Below, one piece after another: positions 9,269-16,185 of a stretch of DNA of 64,000 nucleotides (the stretch's first letter is position 1; every line of letters starts with the position of its first letter). A program made the translations under genes and the position numbers. The stretch comes from Methanobacterium sp. GTDB taxonomy: Archaea > Methanobacteriota > Methanobacteria > Methanobacteriales > Methanobacteriaceae. The notes beneath the pieces are model-generated. The model had not been told where the DNA came from, ran no database searches, and saw only the letters and a list, made by a program, of their open reading frames with translations. Location: contig JASEIM010000002.1 in assembly GCA_030017655.1 (NCBI GenBank), positions 1-64,000 on the forward strand. Reading direction: 5' to 3'.

Positions 9269-9409
9269 GGTTGAAGGAAACTAAGCCTGAAAAACCTTCG
9301 AAATCATTGATTTCGAATGTGCAAACATTTAATGTTTGTTAGCTACGTTTTTCGGCCCCAAAATCTCCTATTTTGGGGTTTCCTTAACCTCAAAATCATG
9401 ATTTTAAGG
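9269..9409 (+). promoter_or_regulatory. Multi-helix structured leader upstream of rpl37Ae
   Basis: The 186-bp gap before L37Ae is almost entirely self-complementary. Closing helix P1 pairs GGTTGAAGGAAAC (9269-9281) with GTTTCCTTAACC (9378-9389). Inside it, P2 pairs GCCTGAAAAAC (9285-9295) with GTTTTTCGGC (9347-9356). P2 encloses H1, TTCGAAATCA with TGATTTCGAA (9297-9317), and H2, CAAACATT with AATGTTTG (9322-9338). H3 pairs CCCCAAAAT with ATTTTGGGG (9356-9378). H4, AAAATCA/TGATTTT (9392-9405), abuts the AAGGTGAT ribosome binding site. The same order of helices precedes rps2 on the minus strand. It could be a regulatory RNA or a palindromic mobile cassette. Confidence 0.75.
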
Positions 9410-9416
9410 TGATATA

Positions 9417-9692
9417 ATGGCAAGAACTAAAAAAGTCGGTATAACCGGAAGATTTGGTCCAAGATACGGGAGAAAAGCCAAAAGGACCGTTAAAAGTATA
9501 GAAGAAAAGATGAAGAAGAACCATACATGTCCTCAATGTGATAGAGTCGCTGTTAAAAGAATAAGCAGCGGTATATGGAAATGTAAAAAGTGTAATACTG
9601 TATTTACAGGCGGCGCATATGTTCCACAAACTCCAATGGCCAGAACAGCCGCAAGGAACATAAAGAGGATTGTTGGAGGGCTGGGAAAGTAA
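9417..9692 (+). CDS. rpl37ae: 50S ribosomal protein L37Ae
   Basis: A 91-residue zinc-binding large-subunit protein. MARTKKVGITGRFGPRYGRK at the N-terminus and the four-cysteine zinc ribbon CPQC...CKKC (about residues 39-60) followed by FTGGAYVPQTPMARTAARNI are diagnostic. AAGGTGAT lies 5 nt before the ATG. It follows rrp42 after an unusually long, highly structured leader, in contrast to the tight spacing elsewhere in this superoperon. Confidence 0.95.
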   Translation: MARTKKVGITGRFGPRYGRKAKRTVKSIEEKMKKNHTCPQCDRVAVKRISSGIWKCKKCNTVFTGGAYVPQTPMARTAARNIKRIVGGLGK

Positions 9693-9735
9693 TTTTCCTG
9701 AACACCAAAAATTTTCAATATTTGGAGGTTATGAT

Positions 9736-9867
9736 TTGTACAAATGTGCAAAATGTGGTACTTTAGTGGATCTTAAGGGATATACTGAAGCTAAATGTCC
9801 TAAATGCAGATATAGAATTCTATTTAAAGAAATTCCACCAGTAAAAAGGGATATAAAAGCAAGATAA
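9736..9867 (+). CDS. rpoP: DNA-directed RNA polymerase subunit P (Rpb12-like)
   Basis: A 43-residue zinc-ribbon RNA polymerase subunit: (M)YKCAKCGTLVDLKGYTEAKC then PKCRYRILFKE. The two CxxC knuckles and length match archaeal RpoP/Rpb12. The start is TTG 9736, 6 nt after GGAGGT (9724-9729); the ATG at 9731 is in another frame, and the open frame back to 9670 overlaps L37Ae. Pairing with L37Ae is conserved in euryarchaea. Confidence 0.92.
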   Translation: MYKCAKCGTLVDLKGYTEAKCPKCRYRILFKEIPPVKRDIKAR

Positions 9868-9902
9868 TTCTGATAAATGTCTACATTCTAAGGCAGTATT
9901 AA

Positions 9903-10382
9903 ATGTTTATTACAACATCAAGGAAACCATCCGCTAAAACAAGGTCCTTTTGCCAGAGTTTGAGTCGTGCTTTAAATTCTAAGTACGTTAACCGGGGCAA
10001 AATGAGTTTCAGGGATGTTTTAATTAAAGCTTCACAATCTGGATTTCAGAAAATTGCGGTGGTTTCCCAGATGAAAGGAAACCCCAGCAGAATTGAAATA
10101 TACAATGAAAAGGGTGAAATTCTCATAATTTTGTATATTTCAGGGGTGCTTTTAAATTTAAAAGGCAGAATAGATTCAGATAAGCTCAGCATAAGATCTG
10201 AAATTGATGATCTTAAAAAACGACTTATTAAAGTCTTAGATATAGCTGAAGACCACGAAAAACGGAATACTAATATTCTCTGGATTAGGAAGGGTAAAGG
10301 AGAAAATAAAGCTACTTTAGAGTTTTATGATAAACATGGTTCATTAATAGACCCTAAAATTTATGTAAGAAGATTTGAATGA
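9903..10382 (+). CDS. Brix-domain ribosome biogenesis protein
   Basis: A 159-residue archaeal Brix-domain protein, related to the Imp4/Rpf1/Brix family of rRNA-processing factors. The N-terminal ITTSRKPSAKTRSFCQSLSR and the following YVNRGKMSFRDVLIKAS fit the family. It probably binds pre-rRNA during subunit maturation. The stop TGA overlaps the ATG of pcc1 (ATGA at 10379-10382), implying coupled translation. Its position between rpoP and pcc1 is standard for this superoperon. Confidence 0.85.
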   Translation: MFITTSRKPSAKTRSFCQSLSRALNSKYVNRGKMSFRDVLIKASQSGFQKIAVVSQMKGNPSRIEIYNEKGEILIILYISGVLLNLKGRIDSDKLSIRSEIDDLKKRLIKVLDIAEDHEKRNTNILWIRKGKGENKATLEFYDKHGSLIDPKIYVRRFE

Positions 10383-10639
10383 ACATTCCAGAATATGTAA
10401 AAGCCAAATTTAAAATAGAGTTTGAAAGTTCAGATGAAGCAGGTCTGGTTCTAAAAGCAATAGAACCCGAACTTAAAACTTCGCCATCTGAAAGATCGTC
10501 TATTAATACTAGTTTAAATGGAAATACCCTTAAATTAGTAATCAGTGCTAAAGATGCTCCATCTCTGCGAGCATCCGTTAATTCCTGTTTAAGGTGGATA
10601 ATACTGTCACACGACATTCAAAATTTAAAATCTAACTAA
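10379..10639 (+). CDS. pcc1: KEOPS complex subunit Pcc1
   Basis: An 86-residue protein of the Pcc1 family, with the pattern VKAKFKIEFESSDEAGLVLKAIEPE and ISAKDAPSLRASVNSCLRWI. Pcc1 dimerises and anchors the Kae1-Bud32-Cgi121 machinery that installs N6-threonylcarbamoyladenosine (t6A) on tRNA. The start codon overlaps the Brix gene stop. Other KEOPS subunits are not in this window. Confidence 0.88.
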   Translation: MNIPEYVKAKFKIEFESSDEAGLVLKAIEPELKTSPSERSSINTSLNGNTLKLVISAKDAPSLRASVNSCLRWIILSHDIQNLKSN

Positions 10640-10692
10640 AATGGATGAAATTTAATTTAATAATTAATTTAACTAAAAGGTTGGTGATTGAT

Positions 10693-11043
10693 ATGGAACT
10701 TCCTCAAAATGTACAGCATCAATTAGCTCAATTCCAGCAGGTGCAGCAACAGGCACAGGCAATTTCAATACAAAAGCAAAATGTTGATTTACAGCTTAAA
10801 GAAACTGAAAAAGCACTTGAAGAATTGAAAAAAATTGAAGAAAATGGAGATGTTTATAAAACTGCTGGAACCTTGCTGATAAAAGTAAAAAAAGATGAAA
10901 TGACCAAAGAACTTGAAGATAAACTTGAAACATTGCAGCTTCGTGAAAAAACTGTTAAAAGACAGGAAGAACGGATCATGAAGAGGCTTCAGGAAATGCA
11001 GGCGTCTATCCAAGAAGCAATGCAGGGGCCAGGAGTACAGTAG
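10693..11043 (+). CDS. pfdB: Prefoldin beta subunit
   Basis: A 116-residue coiled-coil chaperone subunit: MELPQNVQHQLAQFQQVQQQ starts the N-terminal helix and KETEKALEELKKIEENGDVYKTAGTLLIKV is the family signature between the two helices. Prefoldin hexamers deliver unfolded chains to the thermosome. ATG 10693 follows GGTGATTGAT; the open frame from 10645 upstream is rejected because the family begins with MELPQ(N/Q). The paired alpha subunit is elsewhere. Confidence 0.93.
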   Translation: MELPQNVQHQLAQFQQVQQQAQAISIQKQNVDLQLKETEKALEELKKIEENGDVYKTAGTLLIKVKKDEMTKELEDKLETLQLREKTVKRQEERIMKRLQEMQASIQEAMQGPGVQ

Positions 11044-11053
11044 AGGTTAATAA

Positions 11054-11317
11054 TTGATAGAATTAACTGATGAAGAAGTGGACAAAATCTCGGAAATTGT
11101 TATATCTTCTGCAGAAAGTTTTATTTTTTCTAAAGTTTCAAAAAAAGAAGTTATTGATATAGATATCAGTGTAGAGCTTTACTATGATGAAGGTCTGGAT
11201 ATAGATGTATCTATTGATGTAATATTCGATGATCTTTCATCTGCAGATGCAAGTATCATTGACGATGCAGTTGACTATGCAGTAGAAGCAGTTGAAAAAT
11301 TTTTAGCTGAACTTTAA
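11054..11317 (+). CDS. DUF3194 family protein
   Basis: An 87-residue acidic protein of the archaeal DUF3194 family, which normally lies directly after prefoldin beta. It has alternating beta strands with a striking DID/DVSID pattern (ISVELYYDEGLDIDVSIDVI) and a C-terminal helix (DDAVDYAVEAVEKFLAEL). Start is TTG 11054, 6 nt after GAGGTTAA. No activity is known. It closes the exosome superoperon. Confidence 0.8.
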   Translation: MIELTDEEVDKISEIVISSAESFIFSKVSKKEVIDIDISVELYYDEGLDIDVSIDVIFDDLSSADASIIDDAVDYAVEAVEKFLAEL

Positions 11318-11430
11318 CTCTTTTTCTCTTTTTAAATTTAGTTTTGAATTAAAAACAGAAATTATTAAATACAAATTATAACAAATTAATAGCAATTAAT
11401 ACTTTAATTAATAAAAATATTATCAATTTA

Positions 11431-11546
11431 TCCTTTGCCAACCCCTCCTTTATGAGGCCATGGATAATCCCTAAAAATAGTATCAGGACGTCGAATTTTG
11501 GTTTCGCTCAAATTTATAGATGTCCTGATACCTACAGATACCTACA
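11431..11546. ncRNA. Candidate structured RNA in the gap after DUF3194
   Basis: The 344-bp gap (11318-11661) is AT-rich except for an island of richer composition. It holds CCTC/GAGG near 11444-11457 and a 13-bp stem, GTATCAGGACGTC (11480-11492) with GATGTCCTGATAC (11519-11531, one G-U pair), whose 26-nt loop has a weaker inner AATTT/AAATT pairing. A 10-bp tandem repeat GATACCTACA follows at 11527-11536 and 11537-11546. No protein fits. It could be a small RNA on either strand or a terminator of the superoperon; strand is not determined. Confidence 0.45.
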
Positions 11547-11661
11547 AAAAATATTGTTCTCAGTAATTAAAATATAAATAACTTAATTATTCTAAATTTT
11601 TGGATAATTACTATTTTTAATAAGTCGATAAATTAATTAACTTTAAATATATATTAACTGT

Positions 11662-12339
11662 ATGATTATACCAGTTTTAGATATAATGAGTGGAATGGCG
11701 GTTTCTGGAAAGTCAGGTAAAAGAGAAACCTACATACCCCTTAAAACTATATTTCATCCTTCTTCTAACCCATATAAAATTGCAAATGCCCTTAAAGATG
11801 CGGGTGCAAAAAGGATCTATATAGCAGATCTTGATGCAATAGAAAATAGAAAACCAAATTACGATATAATAAAAAAGATAAACCAGAAATTACCCGTGAT
11901 GCTGGATTCAGGTGTAAATACTGTTAATAAATCTGAAGAGGCTCTTGAAATAGCAGAAAAAGTAATTATTGCAACTGAAACATTGCAAAGTGTAGATGAC
12001 CTTATTGACATATTGGATAGCAATAACAAAGACAGATTTATAATAAGTATTGATATTAAAGATAATGAAATCTTCAGTAAGCATCTGGATATGAATATTG
12101 AAGATATTGTTAAAAAAATGAGTAAAATAAATCCTCCTGAAATCATATTACTCGATATTTCAAGGGTTGGAACTGAAAAGGGAGTTAATCATGCCATTAT
12201 CAAAAAATTTTTAAAACTTGATTCTTCTTTAATCATTGGAGGAGGAATTACCAGTAAAGACATAGAAGAACTTGAAAAACTGGGATTGAACAAATTTTTA
12301 GTGGGCACTGCATTGCATGCCAATAAATTATCCATTTAG
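11662..12339 (+). CDS. HisA/HisF-related TIM-barrel protein
   Basis: A 225-residue protein with the HisA/HisF fold: MIIPVLDIMSGMAVSGKSGK at the N-terminus, YIADLDAIENRKPNYD, SIDIKDNEI and the phosphate-binding IIGGGITSKDIEELEKLG with VGTALHANKL. It differs from true HisA and HisF and matches the methanogen 'hisA/hisF-related' family of unknown substrate. It starts after a promoter-like AACTTTAAATATATATTAAC. A PfkB kinase gene follows 10 bp downstream, suggesting that the pair acts on a phosphorylated sugar-like intermediate; that is inference. Confidence 0.75.
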   Translation: MIIPVLDIMSGMAVSGKSGKRETYIPLKTIFHPSSNPYKIANALKDAGAKRIYIADLDAIENRKPNYDIIKKINQKLPVMLDSGVNTVNKSEEALEIAEKVIIATETLQSVDDLIDILDSNNKDRFIISIDIKDNEIFSKHLDMNIEDIVKKMSKINPPEIILLDISRVGTEKGVNHAIIKKFLKLDSSLIIGGGITSKDIEELEKLGLNKFLVGTALHANKLSI

Positions 12340-12349
12340 AGAGGAAAAA

Positions 12350-13240
12350 ATGCCTAAAATAGCACTCATAGGTCCATTATCTAAAGACAGAGTCATAAAA
12401 GAGAACATGATGCATAAATCTGCCGGAGGACCTGTTTATTATCAATCAAGTGTGATGAAAAGCCTTAAAATAAATGTCAGCGCCCTTATTACCCTTTCAA
12501 AGAGTGATAAAACATTATTAAAAGAATTTAGAAAAAATATTGAAATAATTCCATCATTTAGAAATAAAACCATTGAATTTCAAAATATATACCCTACAGA
12601 TGACCCTGATTTCAGGATACAAAAGGCCAATATTCCCTGTAATCCAATAACTATAGAAAATATAGTGGATTTAAATTTAGAAGACGTTGAAGTCATTCTT
12701 TTAGGGCCTCTCTGTCCCTATGACATTCCCCTTGAAACAGTTGAATTTTTGTCTAAATTCAATATTCCCCTGTATCTTGGAGCACAGGGATATTTAAGGC
12801 ATTTAAAAGGAGATGAAATCGTTTTAAGTCCATGGAATGACTTTAAAAAGTTCCTAAAATTTATTAAAATTCTGTTTTTAGATGAAAATGAAGCAAAGAT
12901 AATTCTGAATGAGGATATATCATTACCTGAAACTGCAAAAATTCTGGCGTCCTTTGGCCCAGAAGAGGTAATTATTACATGTGGAAGTCATGGAGCAGTG
13001 ATATATTCAAAGAAATTAAATAAAACGTATAAAATACCTGCTTTTAAAGCAAATCATGTATTGGATCCCACAGGATTGGGAGATACGTTTATGGCAGCCT
13101 ATTCTGTAAGAAAACTCGAAATAGAAGATCCTGAAGAGTGCGGAATATTTGCTGCAGCTGCTGCTGCAATAAAACTTGAAAAAAACGGCCCTTTTAGGGA
13201 AAATAGGGATTTAATTGAAGAAAAAATGAAAATTTCCTAA
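12350..13240 (+). CDS. PfkB/ribokinase-family kinase
   Basis: A 296-residue kinase of the ribokinase superfamily. The N-terminal KIALIGPLSKDRVI and glycine motif SAGGPVYYQS bind substrate; the C-terminal DPTGLGDTFMAAYSV is the PfkB signature with the catalytic aspartate (GLGD). ATG 12350 follows AGAGAGG and is preferred to the upstream in-frame codon at 12317 inside the previous gene. The substrate is not predictable. It is co-transcribed with the HisA-like protein. Confidence 0.8.
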   Translation: MPKIALIGPLSKDRVIKENMMHKSAGGPVYYQSSVMKSLKINVSALITLSKSDKTLLKEFRKNIEIIPSFRNKTIEFQNIYPTDDPDFRIQKANIPCNPITIENIVDLNLEDVEVILLGPLCPYDIPLETVEFLSKFNIPLYLGAQGYLRHLKGDEIVLSPWNDFKKFLKFIKILFLDENEAKIILNEDISLPETAKILASFGPEEVIITCGSHGAVIYSKKLNKTYKIPAFKANHVLDPTGLGDTFMAAYSVRKLEIEDPEECGIFAAAAAAIKLEKNGPFRENRDLIEEKMKIS

Positions 13241-13241
13241 T

Positions 13242-13421
13242 CTATATCCCTAATAGTGACGGAAGAATTATAAACGGCAGTATTCCTGCAGCAAAAAAGA
13301 GTCCTATTCCTCCAAGAGTATATTCTAATTTATCATCCATTATTCCTGATGCAATAAGTAAAATACCTACAAATCCAAAAATTGCAGGGAAATATATGAA
13401 AAATACAGTTCCACCTACCAT
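13242..13421 (-). CDS. Small two-helix membrane protein
   Basis: A 59-residue frame on the minus strand with a good AAGGAGA ribosome binding site 10 nt before ATG (13419-13421). The product begins MVGGTVFFIYFPAIFGFVG and contains two hydrophobic segments (about residues 5-26 and 38-57) separated by the polar turn MDDKLEYT. It lies 102 bp downstream of the sortase gene on the same strand, so it may be part of that unit. No family is recognised. Confidence 0.6.
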   Translation of the reverse strand: MVGGTVFFIYFPAIFGFVGILLIASGIMDDKLEYTLGGIGLFFAAGILPFIILPSLLGI

Positions 13422-13523
13422 AGTATCTCTATCTCCTTAATGAGTTAAATATAAAATCAAAATCATTCTTATGTTTTTAATTATATCCTATTCATAATGG
13501 TATTCTATTAAATTTAAAGTTTT

Positions 13524-14519
13524 TTAATTTGTTTCTGTTCCTTTATCTAAAGGTTCTACAGAAACAAGCTTTGAATGGACAATCCATGCTGCCCTTGAAT
13601 ATCCAGGAGGATAACATGTAATTAGAAGCAGTTTAGGTTGTTCACTTGCTTTATATTCAATATTTTTGCCCTTAACACCCCATCTAACATCTCCATTGTA
13701 CTCAACTTCATATATATATTTCTTCTGTGTAAGGAAATCCTTTATTATTACCTTATCTCCTGTCTTCAGTCTGTCAATATGTAAAAATGGAGCATGATGT
13801 GTTGTATGATGTCCCATTAAAGCCATTTCACCCTTTTCTCCAGGATAGTAACTATTTGGAAGGTGATATACGGAATTAGCCGTATTAACTGACTTAGAAG
13901 TTATCCACCATTCTGCATGAATTGAAGGTATTGAAATTTCCGCCCACCTGGTGGATTGACTTGAAACGCTTTCATTGTCTTTAATTTGTATACTGTCAAC
14001 AACTTTTTCAAAAGAGCTTTTGCTATTTATAAGATTTATATTTAAACCTGAAAAATCCTCATTTTTACTATCTAATCCATCAATAGGGCCGTTATATATT
14101 ATTGTGTAAAGTTTATTGTTTTTCTCGAACCATATTTCTTTTCTTTGCTTTTTACCGTTTTCATCGTTTAAATGGTAATTGTTTTCATATGCTTCAAGCC
14201 CATTTATAGTTAAATTATTTTTTGATATAAGCTGGAAGTTTTTGTCGATATTTCCAGCAGAATTTAAATTTAAACTATTCTTTAAAGAATACCCCTGTGG
14301 TTTTCTTTGTTCAATAATTGTTACATTGTATGAATTTTCAGTATCAAAAAAAGATACAGTAGAATTATCTTCACTGGTTATATTCCATGTATCTGGATAA
14401 TCAAATGATAATTCTCCCATTTCATAGTGTTTTATTTGTTTCTGGGTGTTGTAATCTGTACATCCTGATGCTGTAATGACTAAAATTAAAAACCCAGTTA
14501 TAAACAAGAATTTCTCCAA
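13524..14519 (-). CDS. Lipoprotein with PsbP-like domain fused to a sortase domain
   Basis: A 331-residue secreted protein. The N-terminus is a signal peptide with a lipobox-like ITASGC (Cys20). Residues about 33-180 resemble the PsbP/DUF1795-type fold (ELSFDYPDTWNI...KEIWFEKNNKLYTIIYNG). Residues about 190-325 are a sortase: GHHTTHHAPFLHIDRLKTGD with catalytic His near 237, LLITCYPPG with Cys302, and Arg309. Sortases cleave a sorting motif and transfer the protein to an acceptor. Methanobacteriales lack peptidoglycan, so the acceptor would be pseudomurein or a surface polymer; this is inference. The lipid-anchored, two-domain layout is uncommon. Confidence 0.8.
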   Translation of the reverse strand: MEKFLFITGFLILVITASGCTDYNTQKQIKHYEMGELSFDYPDTWNITSEDNSTVSFFDTENSYNVTIIEQRKPQGYSLKNSLNLNSAGNIDKNFQLISKNNLTINGLEAYENNYHLNDENGKKQRKEIWFEKNNKLYTIIYNGPIDGLDSKNEDFSGLNINLINSKSSFEKVVDSIQIKDNESVSSQSTRWAEISIPSIHAEWWITSKSVNTANSVYHLPNSYYPGEKGEMALMGHHTTHHAPFLHIDRLKTGDKVIIKDFLTQKKYIYEVEYNGDVRWGVKGKNIEYKASEQPKLLLITCYPPGYSRAAWIVHSKLVSVEPLDKGTETN

Positions 14520-14703
14520 TCTATATTCGCTCCAATATATCTTTTATTAGGATTACATTTTTGGTTTTATCTTTATTAAACTTACTTGTTCAAATAAATT
14601 CACCTATAATTAGTAATTTATTTAATTTAAGTATTACTATGTTGGAGGTTATACTTATTGTTTTATAATAAAATAAATCTATTTAAAATAGATTAAGTCA
14701 AAA

Positions 14704-14826
14704 AATATAAAGTATTAAAAGATGAGGTTGAAAATTCTCAAACACCATGTGTTTAAAGCTTTAAACATGAAGCGTTTGGTGCAAATACAGTTTCTCATAC
14801 GCGAAAATCAGAGATTTTTAAGGTGG
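14704..14826 (+). promoter_or_regulatory. Promoter and hairpin leader of the exonuclease III gene
   Basis: AATATAAAG (14704-14712) is a likely TATA box, which would place the RNA start near 14735. The leader contains an imperfect inverted repeat CAAAC...GTTTG (14739-14778) centred on the perfect palindrome GTTTAAAGCTTTAAAC (14751-14766). An alternative smaller hairpin AAACAC/GTGTTT (14740-14754) would be mutually exclusive with it. A last hairpin AAAATC-AGA-GATTTT (14804-14818) abuts AAGGTGG, much as in the rpl37Ae leader. Two alternative folds next to the ribosome binding site make a regulatory switch possible but unproven. Confidence 0.5.
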
Positions 14827-14832
14827 AAAAAA

Positions 14833-15603
14833 ATGACACTGCGGATCTTATCATGGAATGTTAACGGCTTAAGAGCGGTACATAGAAAAGGTTTTCTTAA
14901 ATGGTTTTTAGAAGAAAATCCAGATATTCTATGCATTCAGGAAACAAAGGCTACTGAAGATCAATTACCAAAGACATTAAAAAGAGTTGATGGATATTAT
15001 TCCTATTTTAAAGGTGCAGAAAAAAAAGGTTACAGCGGAGTTGCATTATATACTAAAATAAAGCCTGAAATGGTTGAATATGGCTTTGGAATCAAAAAAT
15101 TTGATGATGAAGGCAGAATAATCATTGCACACTACAAAGAATTCATCCTTCTCAACATATATTTCCCTAACGGCAAGATGTCCCCTGAAAGACTTTTATA
15201 TAAACTAGAATTCTATGATGCTCTTCTTGATTACGTGAAAAACTTTAAAAAAATGGGTAAAAACATGGTAATATGCGGAGACTTAAATACAGCCCATAAG
15301 GAAATTGATCTGGCAAGACCAAAGGCAAATGAAAAAATTTCTGGATTCTTACCTGAAGAACGCGCCTGGATTGATAAATTCTTAAGTCACGGATATGTTG
15401 ATACTTTCCGAATGTTCAACAGCGAACCTGATCAGTATACATGGTGGAGTTACAGAACCAGAGCAAGAGAAAGAAACGTAGGATGGAGACTGGATTATTT
15501 CTTCGTTAATGAAGAGTTCCAGGATAAAATAAATGCATCATATATTCTTAATGACGTAATTGGTTCTGACCATTGCCCTGTTGGATTAGAAATTGAACTA
15601 TAA
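14833..15603 (+). CDS. xthA: Exodeoxyribonuclease III / DNA uridine endonuclease homologue
   Basis: A 256-residue exonuclease III-type nuclease. Motifs include LSWNVNGLRAVHRKGFLKW, the metal-binding CIQETKA, GYSGVALYTK, NIYFPNGKMSPERL, GDLNTAHKEIDLARPK, and the C-terminal GWRLDYFFVN and GSDHCPVGLEI. The sequence closely resembles Mth212 of Methanothermobacter, shown to incise DNA at deoxyuridine as well as abasic sites. ATG 14833 follows AAGGTGG; the in-frame codon at 14722 lies in the structured leader and is rejected. It likely initiates base-excision repair. Confidence 0.92.
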   Translation: MTLRILSWNVNGLRAVHRKGFLKWFLEENPDILCIQETKATEDQLPKTLKRVDGYYSYFKGAEKKGYSGVALYTKIKPEMVEYGFGIKKFDDEGRIIIAHYKEFILLNIYFPNGKMSPERLLYKLEFYDALLDYVKNFKKMGKNMVICGDLNTAHKEIDLARPKANEKISGFLPEERAWIDKFLSHGYVDTFRMFNSEPDQYTWWSYRTRARERNVGWRLDYFFVNEEFQDKINASYILNDVIGSDHCPVGLEIEL

Positions 15604-15723
15604 TCATTTTAACATATTTTGATGATAAGCAGATGCATTTAAAAATTCTTTGTAGAAACATAAAATCTAAATACTGAGTAATACAAATATAATATACCTC
15701 TTAGGTTATTGGAGGTTGAATTG

Positions 15724-15915
15724 ATGGATTATATTAGTAATAGGAATATTTCTAACAGTCTTTTAGATGAAGCATACCGATGCAAACATGTAGAATTAAA
15801 GTCTTTGCTTGGAAAAATAGAATCTGAAATAAATGATAGAGGATATGCAGATAGAATCCTTTTAAGAGCTAAAATGATAGTAACAAGTAAAATGGCATTG
15901 ATGAATAGTAAATAA
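15724..15915 (+). CDS. Small hypothetical protein
   Basis: A 63-residue, mostly helical and polar protein (MDYISNRNISNSLLDEAYRC...MIVTSKMALMNSK). A strong GGAGGTTG site sits before it; ATG 15724 is favoured over TTG 15721. One cysteine near residue 20 and no membrane segment. It is monocistronic in a 580-bp stretch between xthA and the helicase gene. No family is recognised. Confidence 0.55.
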   Translation: MDYISNRNISNSLLDEAYRCKHVELKSLLGKIESEINDRGYADRILLRAKMIVTSKMALMNSK

Positions 15916-16185
15916 ATATTTATATATAGAATTCCTCCCCTATTTACATTGAACATTCTCTAATCAATCTAGAAACAATAAAATCAGTGGTAATTAATTT
16001 TTATGATTTAAATATTATATTATTCTTACACATTAAATTTCTGTTTTTAATAGAGAAAAGATTTTTAAATCAGTTAAATCAATTCTATATTGTTTAATCT
16101 TGATTTAAAGTAATAAATGAATTTTTGTGCTTTTATCATGTATTAATCTTATTTTAATACACCGCAAGCTAAAAAGGAATCATTG

